From Marinisporobacter balticus (GTDB taxonomy: Bacteria > Bacillota > Clostridia > Peptostreptococcales > Thermotaleaceae), in assembly GCF_004345705.1 (NCBI RefSeq), contig NZ_SLWV01000016.1, positions 1-64,000 on the forward strand: 64,000 bases of DNA, in the 5' to 3' direction. Under the pieces are notes generated by a model that saw only the letters and a program-made list of their open reading frames with translations, searched no databases and had not been told where the DNA came from. Position numbers and translations under genes: made by a program. Of the stretch, positions 33,307 to 42,880 are shown in pieces (the stretch's first letter is position 1; every line of letters begins with the position of its first letter).

Positions 33307-33976
33307 ACACACCCTTCTTGTCATCTCTGACAATTTTTCCTCCTTCTATTGCAATAACCCGTTGCTGCATCATATCTACAATTTCTTTGGCATGTGTAGC
33401 CATAACAATCGTTGTACCCCTTCGATTAATTTGTTTCATAAGCTTCATAATTTCCCATGCTGTATCTGGATCTAAATTTCCAGTAGGTTCGTCCGCAATT
33501 AAAACATCTGGACTATTTACAATAGCACGAGCTATAGCTACTCTTTGTTGTTCTCCTCCAGAAAGTTCATGAGGATACATCTTCGCCTTACCACTTAATC
33601 CAACCATAGCAAGTATTGTTGGCACTTGCCTTCTAATTTCCTTCGGTTTTGCGCCAATAATCTCCATTGCAAAGGCTATATTTTCGTAGACTGTTTTATT
33701 TGGGAGCAGTCTAAAATCTTGAAAAACCACGCCTATTTTTCTTCTTAAATAAGGAATCTTTCTCGTGCTTAAATTGGTTATATCTAGCCCAGCTATCGTG
33801 ATTTTTCCGTTTGTTGGTTCTATTTCTTTTAATAATAGCTTAATAAAAGTCGATTTACCCGCGCCACTAGATCCTACAATAAAAGCAAAATCTCCTTTCT
33901 CGATTTTAACATTAATATTAGAAAGTGCCACTGCACCCTTAGCATACTGTTTTGTTATATTGAAAAAATTTATCAT
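33290..33976 (-). CDS. ftsE: Cell-division ABC transporter ATP-binding protein FtsE
   Basis: 228 residues. Walker A is GSSGAGKSTFIKLL, the Q-loop is FQDFRLLPNKTVYENIAFAME, the signature LSGGEQQRVAIARAIVN, Walker B VLIADEPTGNLD and the switch His MATHAKEIVD. Sequence and gene order (ftsE-ftsX-M23) are canonical. GGGG lies about nine bases before the ATG. It forms a complex with FtsX that couples the cytoplasmic division state to wall hydrolysis. Transcription probably starts in the 230-base gap before it, which it shares divergently with the formyltetrahydrofolate cyclo-ligase gene. Confidence 0.96.
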   Translation of the reverse strand: MINFFNITKQYAKGAVALSNINVKIEKGDFAFIVGSSGAGKSTFIKLLLKEIEPTNGKITIAGLDITNLSTRKIPYLRRKIGVVFQDFRLLPNKTVYENIAFAMEIIGAKPKEIRRQVPTILAMVGLSGKAKMYPHELSGGEQQRVAIARAIVNSPDVLIADEPTGNLDPDTAWEIMKLMKQINRRGTTIVMATHAKEIVDMMQQRVIAIEGGKIVRDDKKGVYGYES

Positions 33977-34149
33977 ATTATCAACCCCTAAGTTTGTATA
34001 ATTCTACATATCCATCTAATTTTCCTCTATCATTTTACCATGAATTTTTTATTTATTTGTCTTATTTCTTCAAAAAATAGCAAACGATACTATATATCTA
34101 TTATATTATGATTCTTTAAAATTTCCAAATACTATTACGCGTTCCTGCT

Positions 34150-34178
34150 TTGAATTTTTTTCCACTTTCTTATATAAT
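34150..34178 (+). promoter_or_regulatory. Sigma-A-type promoter of the 5-formyltetrahydrofolate cyclo-ligase gene
   Basis: TTGAAT (34150-34155), a 17-base spacer and TATAAT (34173-34178), about 35 bases upstream of the ATG. The spacing and -10 box are ideal. Confidence 0.7.
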
Positions 34179-34213
34179 TGTTTTAATATAAAAATTGAGA
34201 GAAGGATTTATAA

Positions 34214-34783
34214 ATGAAAAAAAATATTCGCCAAGAAATATTAAAGAAAAGGGAAGTACTTTCTTTAGATCAGGTAGATGCTAAAAGTCAAACGATCTTC
34301 CATCAATTAACCACGCTTGATTTCTATAAAAGCGCAAAAACTGTTATGATTTATATTGATTTTCGCAATGAAGTAAAAACCCACTGCATCATTGAAGATT
34401 TACTTAAATCAAATAAAAATGTTATCATTCCTATTAGTGTCCCTACAACAAAAGAAATGATTTTATCTCAATTATTAGATCCTAAAGAAGAACTAGTAAA
34501 AGGAACTTATGGCATTTTAGAACCGAAGGAAAGATATATTCGAAAAGTAGATCCAGCTATTTTGGATTTAATCATTATACCAGGCGTAGCTTTTGATCGA
34601 AAAGGTTATCGAATTGGTTATGGCGGTGGGTACTATGACCGATTTTTAGATAAGATTTCAGAAGCTACCCCATCTATTGCGCTTTCTTTTGATTTACAAA
34701 TAGTAGACAAAGTACCTAATGATTCTTTTGATTATCCTGTTGATTATATTATTACAGAAACACAAATACTTACATGCAAATAG
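34214..34783 (+). CDS. 5-formyltetrahydrofolate cyclo-ligase
   Basis: 189 residues. It converts 5-formyl-THF to 5,10-methenyl-THF with ATP (MTHFS, also called YgfA/YqgN). Marks: N-terminal KKNIRQEILKKREVLS, substrate-loop IPISVPTTKEM, and the C-terminal signature IIPGVAFDRKGYRIGYGGGYYDRFL. It protects folate metabolism and is expected to be cytoplasmic. It is one of the rare plus-strand genes, with its own promoter and a shared terminator with the converging lon-like gene. AGAAGG precedes the ATG. Confidence 0.95.
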   Translation: MKKNIRQEILKKREVLSLDQVDAKSQTIFHQLTTLDFYKSAKTVMIYIDFRNEVKTHCIIEDLLKSNKNVIIPISVPTTKEMILSQLLDPKEELVKGTYGILEPKERYIRKVDPAILDLIIIPGVAFDRKGYRIGYGGGYYDRFLDKISEATPSIALSFDLQIVDKVPNDSFDYPVDYIITETQILTCK

Positions 34784-34806
34784 GGCAGAATCTTTCTGCC
34801 CTATTT
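34778..34806. terminator. Bidirectional terminator between converging genes
   Basis: AAATAGGGCAGAA, two-base loop, TTCTGCCCTATTT; a 13-base-pair stem between the cyclo-ligase stop (inside the stem) and the end of the lon-like gene, with A/T runs on both sides. Confidence 0.85.
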
Positions 34807-34813
34807 ATGCTTT

Positions 34814-37225
34814 TTATCTTTTTTTTCTTTGCTTTTGTTCGTTTTTATTTTCTTTAGAAAATGCTTCTAGTTTTTTATTTACAAGATCATATACAGTTTC
34901 TTCTATATATGCTCCTGTTTCATTTCTTACGCCTGCTTTTTTATCCGTTAAAACTGCAATACCTTCTTCGATTGTTTTTACAGCATAGATATGAAACATT
35001 TCATTTTCTACGGCTTTGATAACTTCATCATTCAACATAAGGTTTTTTACATTTTGATGTGGAATCATTACCCCTTGTTTTCCTGTTAGTCCTTTCGATT
35101 TACATACTTTGAAAAATCCTTCTATTTTTTCGTTGACCCCACCAATAGGCTGTATTTTCCCTTTCTGATTCACTGAACCCGTTACAGCAATAGCTTGTTT
35201 TATGGGTATACCTGAAAGGCTTGAAAGTAATGCATATAATTCTGTACTCGATGCACTATCTCCATCTACACCTGAATATAATTGTTCAAACACAATGCTA
35301 GCAGATAGTGATAATGGTCTTTCTTGTGCAAATTTTTCTCCCATATATCCATTTAATATTAGTACGCCTTTATCATGGCTACTGCCACTCTTTTTGACTT
35401 CTCTTTCTATATTGATAATACCCGCCTTCCCTTTGTAAGTAGTCACTGTAATTTTACTTGGTTTTCCAAAGGAATATTCTCCTGTACCTGTAACAGCCAA
35501 TCCATTTATTTCCCCTATTTTTTTGGCTTCTACATCAAGAAGTAAAGTCTCATCATCAAACATCTCTAGTACTTTCTCTTCATATTTGTTATTTCTATGG
35601 TTCTTCTTACTTATGGCTTTTTCAATATGTTCTAGTTTTACAACACTTGATCCCATCATTTCTGCAAAGTGATCTGCTTCATACAAAAGTTCGACTACTT
35701 GATTAAATCTAGAACTAAGTTTTTCTTGATGATCCGCAAGTCTTGCACTATATTCTACAATTCTGCCCACAGCACTTTTATCAAAATGCTTAAGATTCTC
35801 TTTTTCACAGTGCGTTGCAATAAATCTTGCCATTTTATAAACATTTTCCTGATCTCGATTCATTTCAACTTCAAAATCAGCCATAATTTTAAATAATTTT
35901 TTAAAATCTTCATCATACTGATAAAGCATGGCATAAGTATAGGGATCTCCAATAATAATTACTTTTATATCAAGTGGAATTGATTCTGGTTTCAATGTAG
36001 ATGTTACCACATATCCAACCTGTTTGTCTAAACCTTCAATGGTAATTTTATTATTTTTCAATGCTCTTTTTAGAGCATTCCATGTAAATGGATTGGTAAG
36101 TAAGTCTTTTGCCTGAAGGATCAAATATCCACCATTGGCTTGATGAATGGCTCCTGGTTTTATTTGTGTAAAATCTGTTTTCATAGCCCCTAATTCGTTT
36201 TTATACTCGACTCTACCCATTAAATTATAATAACTTGGGTTTGTTTCATTGATAATCGGTGCTCCTAATTTATTACTATTGTCAATGAAAAGATTGACTT
36301 CATATTTATCAAAAAAAGTCTCGGAAGATTTCATCTGAAGCATAGCAAGAGGATTATTCATTTCTTGCTTCTTATCCCCTTTAAATTTATCAATATGCTC
36401 TATGATATCGCTTTTGAATGTGTCTAAATAGTCTATAACACATAGATGCTCTTTAAATCTTTTTTTTAATCCATTTATGTGGAAATCCACAAGATCCAGT
36501 ACCATTTTTTGATCTAAATCTTTTACTTGATTCCTATATTCTTCTTCTAGCTTTCTAAGTTTATTAAAAATATCAACCGTTTCTAAACTCAGCGCACTAG
36601 AATTTTTTCTTATTACTTCTAATTCCTCTGTAGCAAGGTCTTGGTATTCTTCTTCTGATATAGATTGTCCATCTCTTAATGGAACCGTAATGAGTCCACG
36701 CTCTGTTTGCTTAAATAAAAATCCATACTTTTTGCCCATTTCATTTAAAACATCAATGGTTTGTTGGGTATAACTTTGAAATTGTTGCACCAATACGCTC
36801 TTTTGGTTTTCATATTCTTTACTAGTAAAAACGTTTGGGATTTCCTTTTTAAAGGATTCAATCATGTTTTCCATATCTTTTTTGAAAACCTTTCCCGTAC
36901 CTGCTTTTACATGTAGTGCAATAGGACTGTCTGGATTTTTAAAATTGTTCACATAGAGCCAATCATCTGGTACCTCTTTTATTTCAGCTTTCTTCTCCGC
37001 AATAGACAATGTATAGCTATTTCTTCCTGTACCACTTTGTCCTGACACAAATATATTATATCCCTTTTTTTTCATATCCAGCCCAAATTCTAATGCCTCT
37101 GCTGCCCGCCTTTGGCCAATAATCCCTTGTAAAGGATATAAATCAGCTGTTGTATGAAAATCAAAACCACTCGTTTCACATTTTTTTTTCAGTTTTTCTA
37201 CTGGAACTCTATAATTTTCTAACAT
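34814..37225 (-). CDS. ATP-dependent Lon-family protease (LonB/LonC-like, AAA_32)
   Basis: 803 residues, without the Lon N-terminal substrate-binding domain. A nucleotide-binding region starts near residue 55 with VSGQSGTGRNSYTLSIAEK, in which Walker A Lys is replaced by Arg as in many relatives of this subgroup. A coiled insertion follows (about 150-260). QANGGYLILQAKDLL matches Walker B-like GGxLxL. The C-terminal Lon protease domain (about 590-790) has the catalytic Ser in GVDGDSASSTELYALLSSLS and Lys in IGGVNEKIEGFF. It degrades misfolded or specific proteins in the cytosol. The Walker A change raises the question of whether ATP hydrolysis is normal. GGAGGG precedes the ATG by seven bases. 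It stands alone. Confidence 0.9.
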   Translation of the reverse strand: MLENYRVPVEKLKKKCETSGFDFHTTADLYPLQGIIGQRRAAEALEFGLDMKKKGYNIFVSGQSGTGRNSYTLSIAEKKAEIKEVPDDWLYVNNFKNPDSPIALHVKAGTGKVFKKDMENMIESFKKEIPNVFTSKEYENQKSVLVQQFQSYTQQTIDVLNEMGKKYGFLFKQTERGLITVPLRDGQSISEEEYQDLATEELEVIRKNSSALSLETVDIFNKLRKLEEEYRNQVKDLDQKMVLDLVDFHINGLKKRFKEHLCVIDYLDTFKSDIIEHIDKFKGDKKQEMNNPLAMLQMKSSETFFDKYEVNLFIDNSNKLGAPIINETNPSYYNLMGRVEYKNELGAMKTDFTQIKPGAIHQANGGYLILQAKDLLTNPFTWNALKRALKNNKITIEGLDKQVGYVVTSTLKPESIPLDIKVIIIGDPYTYAMLYQYDEDFKKLFKIMADFEVEMNRDQENVYKMARFIATHCEKENLKHFDKSAVGRIVEYSARLADHQEKLSSRFNQVVELLYEADHFAEMMGSSVVKLEHIEKAISKKNHRNNKYEEKVLEMFDDETLLLDVEAKKIGEINGLAVTGTGEYSFGKPSKITVTTYKGKAGIINIEREVKKSGSSHDKGVLILNGYMGEKFAQERPLSLSASIVFEQLYSGVDGDSASSTELYALLSSLSGIPIKQAIAVTGSVNQKGKIQPIGGVNEKIEGFFKVCKSKGLTGKQGVMIPHQNVKNLMLNDEVIKAVENEMFHIYAVKTIEEGIAVLTDKKAGVRNETGAYIEETVYDLVNKKLEAFSKENKNEQKQRKKR

Positions 37226-37364
37226 GCATATGCCCTCCTAATTTTATTGACAAGTCAACTTGAGTTCATGTGTCTTATAATTATTCATCCAAATTAATTG
37301 TTAGGCTATCTATACCCTTTATCCATAAATATAAAAGTTACCTTCGTATTTTTTCTTCATCCTT

Positions 37365-39986
37365 TTAACGAACACTTTCCTTAAGTCTATAAAAAAGTTC
37401 CTCTACTATATCATACTTGCCTTTTCGTGCTGACAAAACCATCCTGAATGCTATTTTTTTTGCTTCTACAATCTCTAATTCCTCTGCAATGTGTTTTATA
37501 TCACTTACGAACTTCTCAATTAGTCTAGAATCTTTTTGTTCTAATGCCCCCTTCAATTTTTTCATCGTAATTATTAATTCTTCTTTCAATACAGATATGC
37601 TTTCCTGTGTCTGCATCACGCGATATATTGAATCTATTTCCTCGGATAAATTTTGTTTTTTATACTTTAAAAGTTTTTCAATCTCATTAAATAATTTTTC
37701 TATTTGAATAGGCTTTGATACATATCCATCTAGGCCCATCGAAATAAATTTTTCTCGATCTCCTTTGAGTGCATGTGCTGTGAGCGCAATAATAGGTGTA
37801 TATACACCTGCTAATTTCTCGTGATTTCGAATCATTCTTGTCGCTTCTATTCCATCCATTTTAGGCATTTGAATATCCATAAGGATCATATCAAAATCTT
37901 TTTTTTGTGTTATCAGTATTGCTTCTTTTCCATTGTTTGCAATTTCACTCCCATATCCTTTTTTATTCAACATAGCAGTAATCACAATCTGATTTAGTTC
38001 ATCATCTTCCACAACCAAAACCCTTTTCGTTTTTAAATCTTTCTTAAATACATTTCCGCTAACTGTTAAAACAGGATTATATACTTCCTCACCAATTCCT
38101 ACACCTATTGTAAAATAAAATCTACTCCCTTTTCCACTTTCACTTACTACCCATAAATCCCCACCCATTAGTTCGACCAATTCTTTTGAAATAGCAAGAC
38201 CTAAACCTGTTCCTGTATATTTTCTTGTATAAGAACTATCTACTTGACTAAAACTCTTAAATAATCTGGCTCTGTCCTCATCTGCAATACCTATACCCGT
38301 ATCCTGAATCATCACTTTTAAACTACATTCTTTCGTTAAGTCTTTCTCTTTTTCAAAACAAATCTCGACAAAACCTTCATCTGTAAATTTAATCGCATTG
38401 CCAATGAGGTTATTCAAAATTTGAGTCAACCTTATTGGATCTGAAATAATGATATTTGGAATATCTGGCGCAATATTATAATTTAATACTATTTTTTTTT
38501 CCAACGCTTTTGCTAAAAAAGATTTTGTCACACGATCAACTAATTGTTGAAGATTAAAAGGAATTTCTTCAATAGACATTTTCCCTGCTTCAATTTTAGA
38601 AAAATCTAAAATATTATTAATAATATTTAATAAAACATCAGCACTATCCTTTATAATCAATAAATTTTCTCTTTGTTCCTTTGAAAGCTTTGTCATCAAT
38701 GTCAAATCAACCATTCCAATAATTCCATTCATAGGGGTTCGAATTTCATGACTCATATTCGCTAAAAATTGACTCTTTATATGATTTGCTGTTTCAGCCT
38801 CTTTTCTTGACCATTTAAGTGCTTCTTCCATTTTCTTTCGTTCCGTAATATTTTCTTTTATAGCAATATAATGGGTTATTTCTCCTTCTATATTCTTAAT
38901 CGGTGAAATCACTGCATGTTCCCAATAAGGTTCTCCATTTTTCTTCCTGTTGTGAAATTCTCCTCTCCAATCTTTTCCACTCAATAAAGTTTCCCACATT
39001 TTTTTATAGAATCCTTTATCCGCATTGCCTAATTTAAAAATTCTAGGGTTTTTTCCTATTACTTCATCCGATGTATACCCAGTCATTTCTGTAAACCTAG
39101 CATTTACATAATCAATATTCCCGCTCTTATTCGCGATCACAACGACACTTGCACTATGTTCTATTGCTCTAAAGAGCATACTCAATTTTTCCTCTACCAA
39201 ACGAATTCTTGTAATATCTCTAAATACGATCACCACACCAGTAATTTTGCCTTCATTATTTAAAATAGGTGCACTACTAGCAGAAATAAATTTTTCTTCA
39301 TTTGTTATCATTCTTAGAACCGTATAATTTTTCAGTCCAACTGTTTTTCGATATTTTATTGCTTTTTTTACTGGATCTTCTGCTAAATGATCATTTCTTT
39401 TATTAATGATTCTAAAAACTTTTATAAAAGGTTTTCCTTTGGCTTTTGCAAATGTCCATCCAGTAATCTTCTCTGCTTGATTGTTCATCATCAAAATATT
39501 CCCATAGATATCTGTCGTCATTACCCCATCACCCATACTACTTAATGTAAGAGATAATTTTTTGTTTTTTTCTTTTAATCTATGGTTCTCTATTTCTTTA
39601 CTTTTTAAAATACGATCATTCAAAATTTCTCTACGTACAACAGGCCCTAATCGTTTTAAGTTACATTTTTCGATACAGTCCCTTACTCCTTTTTCCATTG
39701 CAGACATCATAAAATCTTCCGTTATATGCTCCCCTAAAATAATAACAGGCATCAATATTTTTGATTCAAGGACTACCGTATGCACTTTTAATACATCTAA
39801 ACCATTAAAATGATCATTTACAATAACAATATCCCAAAACTTTTTGGTTAAAGCTAACCTGATCTCACCTACATTGTTTATGCATTCATGCGTAACAATT
39901 AATCCATTTTTTATTATTTCAAAAAGAATGGTTTCTACATCTTCTATGCCAAATCCCACAAGTAATAGATTTATTTTTTCTTTCAT
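37365..39986 (-). CDS. Hybrid sensor histidine kinase/response regulator
   Basis: 873 residues, no membrane helix. A receiver-like domain at 1-120 lacks the usual acidic pair (LLLVGFGIED). Two PAS domains follow (about 150-260 and 275-395, with GWTFAKAKGKPF and TGYTSDEVIGKNPRIFK, and a PAC motif ITERKKMEEALKW). HisKA has the phospho-His in FLANMSHEIRTPMNGIIGM (about residue 425), HATPase has the N box NLIGNAIKFTDEG, G1 DTGIGI and G2 GTGLGLAISKEL, and a true receiver (about 655-775) has VLVVEDDELNQ and MILMDIQMPKMDG. The last 75 residues look like a degenerate phosphotransfer domain with no clear HxxKG. It follows cheB by 70 bases and probably shares the chemosensory operon. Confidence 0.9.
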   Translation of the reverse strand: MKEKINLLLVGFGIEDVETILFEIIKNGLIVTHECINNVGEIRLALTKKFWDIVIVNDHFNGLDVLKVHTVVLESKILMPVIILGEHITEDFMMSAMEKGVRDCIEKCNLKRLGPVVRREILNDRILKSKEIENHRLKEKNKKLSLTLSSMGDGVMTTDIYGNILMMNNQAEKITGWTFAKAKGKPFIKVFRIINKRNDHLAEDPVKKAIKYRKTVGLKNYTVLRMITNEEKFISASSAPILNNEGKITGVVIVFRDITRIRLVEEKLSMLFRAIEHSASVVVIANKSGNIDYVNARFTEMTGYTSDEVIGKNPRIFKLGNADKGFYKKMWETLLSGKDWRGEFHNRKKNGEPYWEHAVISPIKNIEGEITHYIAIKENITERKKMEEALKWSRKEAETANHIKSQFLANMSHEIRTPMNGIIGMVDLTLMTKLSKEQRENLLIIKDSADVLLNIINNILDFSKIEAGKMSIEEIPFNLQQLVDRVTKSFLAKALEKKIVLNYNIAPDIPNIIISDPIRLTQILNNLIGNAIKFTDEGFVEICFEKEKDLTKECSLKVMIQDTGIGIADEDRARLFKSFSQVDSSYTRKYTGTGLGLAISKELVELMGGDLWVVSESGKGSRFYFTIGVGIGEEVYNPVLTVSGNVFKKDLKTKRVLVVEDDELNQIVITAMLNKKGYGSEIANNGKEAILITQKKDFDMILMDIQMPKMDGIEATRMIRNHEKLAGVYTPIIALTAHALKGDREKFISMGLDGYVSKPIQIEKLFNEIEKLLKYKKQNLSEEIDSIYRVMQTQESISVLKEELIITMKKLKGALEQKDSRLIEKFVSDIKHIAEELEIVEAKKIAFRMVLSARKGKYDIVEELFYRLKESVR

Positions 39987-40055
39987 GGTAATCCCTCATT
40001 TATATTTTAAATGGATATAAAATCAGCTTCGATGTTCTTATTTCAACATCCATTT

Positions 40056-41111
40056 CTAAAGTCCTGAATAATCATACGAATAGCTTCCTTTTACCAAACT
40101 ATACATTAAATGGGGTATACGATTTAATGCAACCTGTCTTTCAACCGCTCCTCGTTCATAAGCAACTTTTGGCATTCCGTAGATAATGCAGGTTTCCTGA
40201 TTTTGTCCAATCGTATGCGCACCAGCTTGTCTCATCTTTAATAATCCACGCGCACCATCCGCTCCCATCCCTGTAAGAATTACACCTATTGCATTATTTT
40301 TTGCCACTTCTGCCACAGATGTAAATAGGACATCTACTGATGGACAATGTCCATTTACTTTATCTCCTTTTTTACATTTTACTGCATAATAATTTCCTTT
40401 TCTAATCAGTATCATATGGTAATCTCCTGGTGCCAAAAGTACTCTTCCCGGATATAAAATATCTCCATCCTCAGCTTCTTTCACTTCAAGCATACACGAA
40501 TTATTCAATCGATTTGCATACATTTTTGTGAAAACAGGAGGCATATGTTGCGTAATAACGATTCCGGGAATTTGTTTTGGAATTGCTTTAAGTATCTCAA
40601 ATATCGCCTCTGTCCCTCCTGTAGAAGCACCTATCGCAATCACTTTTTCGCTAAAATCACTCCTTAATTTCCCCTTAATCAACCCTGCTGATGGTTGTCT
40701 TTTCCAATGTGAAACCTTTGATATCGATGCAATTTTTATTTTTACAATCAATTCAGAGATAAATATATCCTTGCTCCTATGATTTTCAGCGTTAGGCTTT
40801 TCTACAAAATCTACCGCACCATATTTTAACGCATCTAATACATTATCCTTCACCGCACTTACCACAATAACAGGAATAGGGTATTGAGGCATCAATTTTT
40901 TAAGGAATTCTATGCCATTCATTTTAGGCATTTCAACATCTAATAGCATTACATTCGGTTCATATTCAATAATTCTATCGCGTGCCATATAAGGATCTGT
41001 TGCAGTAGCCACAACTTCTATGTTCGAATCATTCGCCACTCCTGTCGTCATTATCTCTCTAAAAATTAAAGAATCGTCTACGATCAATACGCGAATTCTC
41101 TTTTTAATCAT
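40056..41111 (-). CDS. cheB: Chemotaxis response regulator protein-glutamate methylesterase CheB
   Basis: 351 residues. N-terminal receiver (1-120): VLIVDDSLIFRE, phospho-Asp in MLLDVEMPKMNG, Thr/Ser-Ala in VIVVSAVKD, Lys in VEKPNA. C-terminal methylesterase domain (about 155-345) with the catalytic Ser in AIGASTGGTEAI, His in VITQHMPPVFT and Asp in TGMGADGARGL. It removes methyl groups from, or deamidates, MCP receptors when phosphorylated by CheA, providing adaptation. AAGGAAT precedes the ATG. It lies six bases after cheR. Confidence 0.95.
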   Translation of the reverse strand: MIKKRIRVLIVDDSLIFREIMTTGVANDSNIEVVATATDPYMARDRIIEYEPNVMLLDVEMPKMNGIEFLKKLMPQYPIPVIVVSAVKDNVLDALKYGAVDFVEKPNAENHRSKDIFISELIVKIKIASISKVSHWKRQPSAGLIKGKLRSDFSEKVIAIGASTGGTEAIFEILKAIPKQIPGIVITQHMPPVFTKMYANRLNNSCMLEVKEAEDGDILYPGRVLLAPGDYHMILIRKGNYYAVKCKKGDKVNGHCPSVDVLFTSVAEVAKNNAIGVILTGMGADGARGLLKMRQAGAHTIGQNQETCIIYGMPKVAYERGAVERQVALNRIPHLMYSLVKGSYSYDYSGL

Positions 41112-41117
41112 TTTTCT

Positions 41118-41930
41118 TTATTCCTTTCTATAGACAGCAGGCATAATATATTTATATGCAGTTTCTTCTCGATTTATAGACTCAGAATGTCCTATAAAAA
41201 GATATCCTCCTGATTCTGTAAATTCATAAAACCTATTGATTAATGCTTTTTTTGTTGCTGCATCAAAATAGATCATTACATTTCTGCAAAAAATAACATG
41301 GAATTTTTTTTTAAATGGGAAAATTTTATTCATTAAATTGAACCGTCTAAATATCACTTCATTTCTAATCGCATCTATCACTTTACTATTTTCATAATCT
41401 ATTTTCTCAAAATAATTTTTTTTCCACTTTTCTGGTAAATGGACCAATTTTTCATTCAAATAAATACCATTGACTGCAGCTGTAAGCACTTTATCTGAAA
41501 TATCCGTAGCTAGTATTTTAGCATCCCATAATTTTTTTTGATCTCCTAAAAAATCATTTTGAATCATTGCTAATGTGTAGGCTTCTTCACCAGAAGAACA
41601 CCCTGCACTCCATATTCTTAAATCTTTCGTTTTTCTTTCTTTCACAAATAGTTCAGGTAAAATTATTTTTTTATAATAATCAAAATGTTCTGTTTCTCGC
41701 ATAAAATAGGTATGATTTGTCGTAAGTTTGTTCAAAAGATTTTTTACTGCTGCTCCTGTATGATCTATCATGATATATTCAATATATTGAGAAAAATTTT
41801 GAAATTGATTCTGTATTAGATGATTTTGTAGCCGACCTAGAATTAATGCTTTTTTATGCATTAAATTGATTCCAAAATTTTCTTTCACATAAACTACAAA
41901 CCGCATAAATTCGCTGTGTGTAATTTTCAT
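41118..41930 (-). CDS. cheR: Chemotaxis protein methyltransferase CheR
   Basis: 270 residues from ATG 41930 (AGGGG six bases upstream; an ATG two codons earlier overlaps the site). The N-terminal helical domain starts HSEFMRFVVYVKENFG. The SAM-binding domain contains RIWSAGCSSGEEAYTLAM (motif I), ILATDISDKVLTAAVNGIY and KFHVIFCRNVMIYFD. It methylates glutamates on the MCP. It lies nine to fifteen bases after the receiver gene. The typical beta-subdomain insertion is present, and no TPR pentapeptide-binding tail is found. Confidence 0.95.
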   Translation of the reverse strand: MKITHSEFMRFVVYVKENFGINLMHKKALILGRLQNHLIQNQFQNFSQYIEYIMIDHTGAAVKNLLNKLTTNHTYFMRETEHFDYYKKIILPELFVKERKTKDLRIWSAGCSSGEEAYTLAMIQNDFLGDQKKLWDAKILATDISDKVLTAAVNGIYLNEKLVHLPEKWKKNYFEKIDYENSKVIDAIRNEVIFRRFNLMNKIFPFKKKFHVIFCRNVMIYFDAATKKALINRFYEFTESGGYLFIGHSESINREETAYKYIMPAVYRKE

Positions 41931-41945
41931 ACACATCCCCTCAAC

Positions 41946-42353
41946 TTACTTTTTCTTTTCATCAATTAATTTCAATTTTTCTAATACCTCTATAAGTCTA
42001 TTTGTATCAATAGGTTTCGCTGCATAACCTTCACAGCCAATTTGAAATGCTTCATGCACGTTTTTTGTATCATTTAAAGCGGTTGTCATAATAATTTTTA
42101 CCCGTTGATTTTGTGGTATCCCTTTTTCAATTTCTAAACTGCGAATTGTTTTCAGTGCAACGATGCCATCCACCTTTGGCATCATAATATCAAGGCATAT
42201 TAGATCGTAAGGTTCTTCATCCTCCCACGCTAACAAAAATGCATCAATCGCTTCAATTCCATCTACTGTAATATCACATTCTCCATACTTTGATAAAAAT
42301 TTCGAAAGGAATTTTCTACTGATTAAATCATCTTCTACAATCAATATCTTCAT
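41946..42353 (-). CDS. Single-domain response regulator (CheY-like)
   Basis: 135 residues from ATG 42353 (AAGGG nine bases upstream; another ATG three codons earlier overlaps this site). It is a bare receiver: ILIVEDDLISRKFL (acidic pair), phospho-Asp in YDLICLDIMMPKVDG, Thr in IIMTTALND and Lys in AAKPIDTNR. It has a 10-residue insert around EIEKGIPQNQRV before beta4, unlike the CheY encoded at 47659-48012. It probably acts as an alternative or sink target of CheA, or links to the neighbouring hybrid kinase. It sits between cheW and cheR. Confidence 0.9.
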   Translation of the reverse strand: MKILIVEDDLISRKFLSKFLSKYGECDITVDGIEAIDAFLLAWEDEEPYDLICLDIMMPKVDGIVALKTIRSLEIEKGIPQNQRVKIIMTTALNDTKNVHEAFQIGCEGYAAKPIDTNRLIEVLEKLKLIDEKKK

Positions 42354-42370
42354 TTTTTTCATCCCTTCAC

Positions 42371-42880
42371 TTATGTTAATTCTTGGATCATATTGATTTC
42401 ATCATCGCCTAGTAACTTTGCACAATCTAAAAGAAGTTTTATTTTTTCTTCAGATTTTCCTATTCCTTTTATATATTTATTTTCTGTATTCTTATTGATC
42501 TTTGGAGGGAGTGCTATGTCTGTATCTGCTATAGAAGCTACTTCAACGACTCTGTCTACAATAAGTCCTATAAAAACTTCTTTCACTTCAATCACAACAA
42601 TACATGTCCTGTCATCATATACTCTTTCTTCTTTTTTAAATCGATGGCGTACATCCATGACAGGTATAATTTTCCCTCTCAAGTTGATCACGCCTTTAAT
42701 ATATTCTAATGTATCTGGTATAGGCGTAATCTCTTGTATCCTTATAATTTCAATCACATATTTAATTTCTATTCCATACTCACCTTCGCCTAATGAGAAT
42801 ATAAGAAATTTTCCTCTTTGTGTATCTTCTTCAGATTCTAAATCTTCCATTCTCACTATATCTTCAATATCTTTCGTCAT
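42371..42880 (-). CDS. cheW: Chemotaxis adaptor protein CheW
   Basis: 169 residues, CheW-like SH3 pair: GKFLIFSLGEGEYGIEIKYV, the conserved IRIQEITPIPDTLEYIKGVI and NLRGKIIPVMDVRHRF, then FIGLIVDRVVEVASI. It couples the MCP to CheA. The ATG overlaps the cheA stop (ATGA), so translation is coupled. The N-terminal 25 residues (acidic) are longer than in E. coli CheW. Confidence 0.94.
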   Translation of the reverse strand: MTKDIEDIVRMEDLESEEDTQRGKFLIFSLGEGEYGIEIKYVIEIIRIQEITPIPDTLEYIKGVINLRGKIIPVMDVRHRFKKEERVYDDRTCIVVIEVKEVFIGLIVDRVVEVASIADTDIALPPKINKNTENKYIKGIGKSEEKIKLLLDCAKLLGDDEINMIQELT

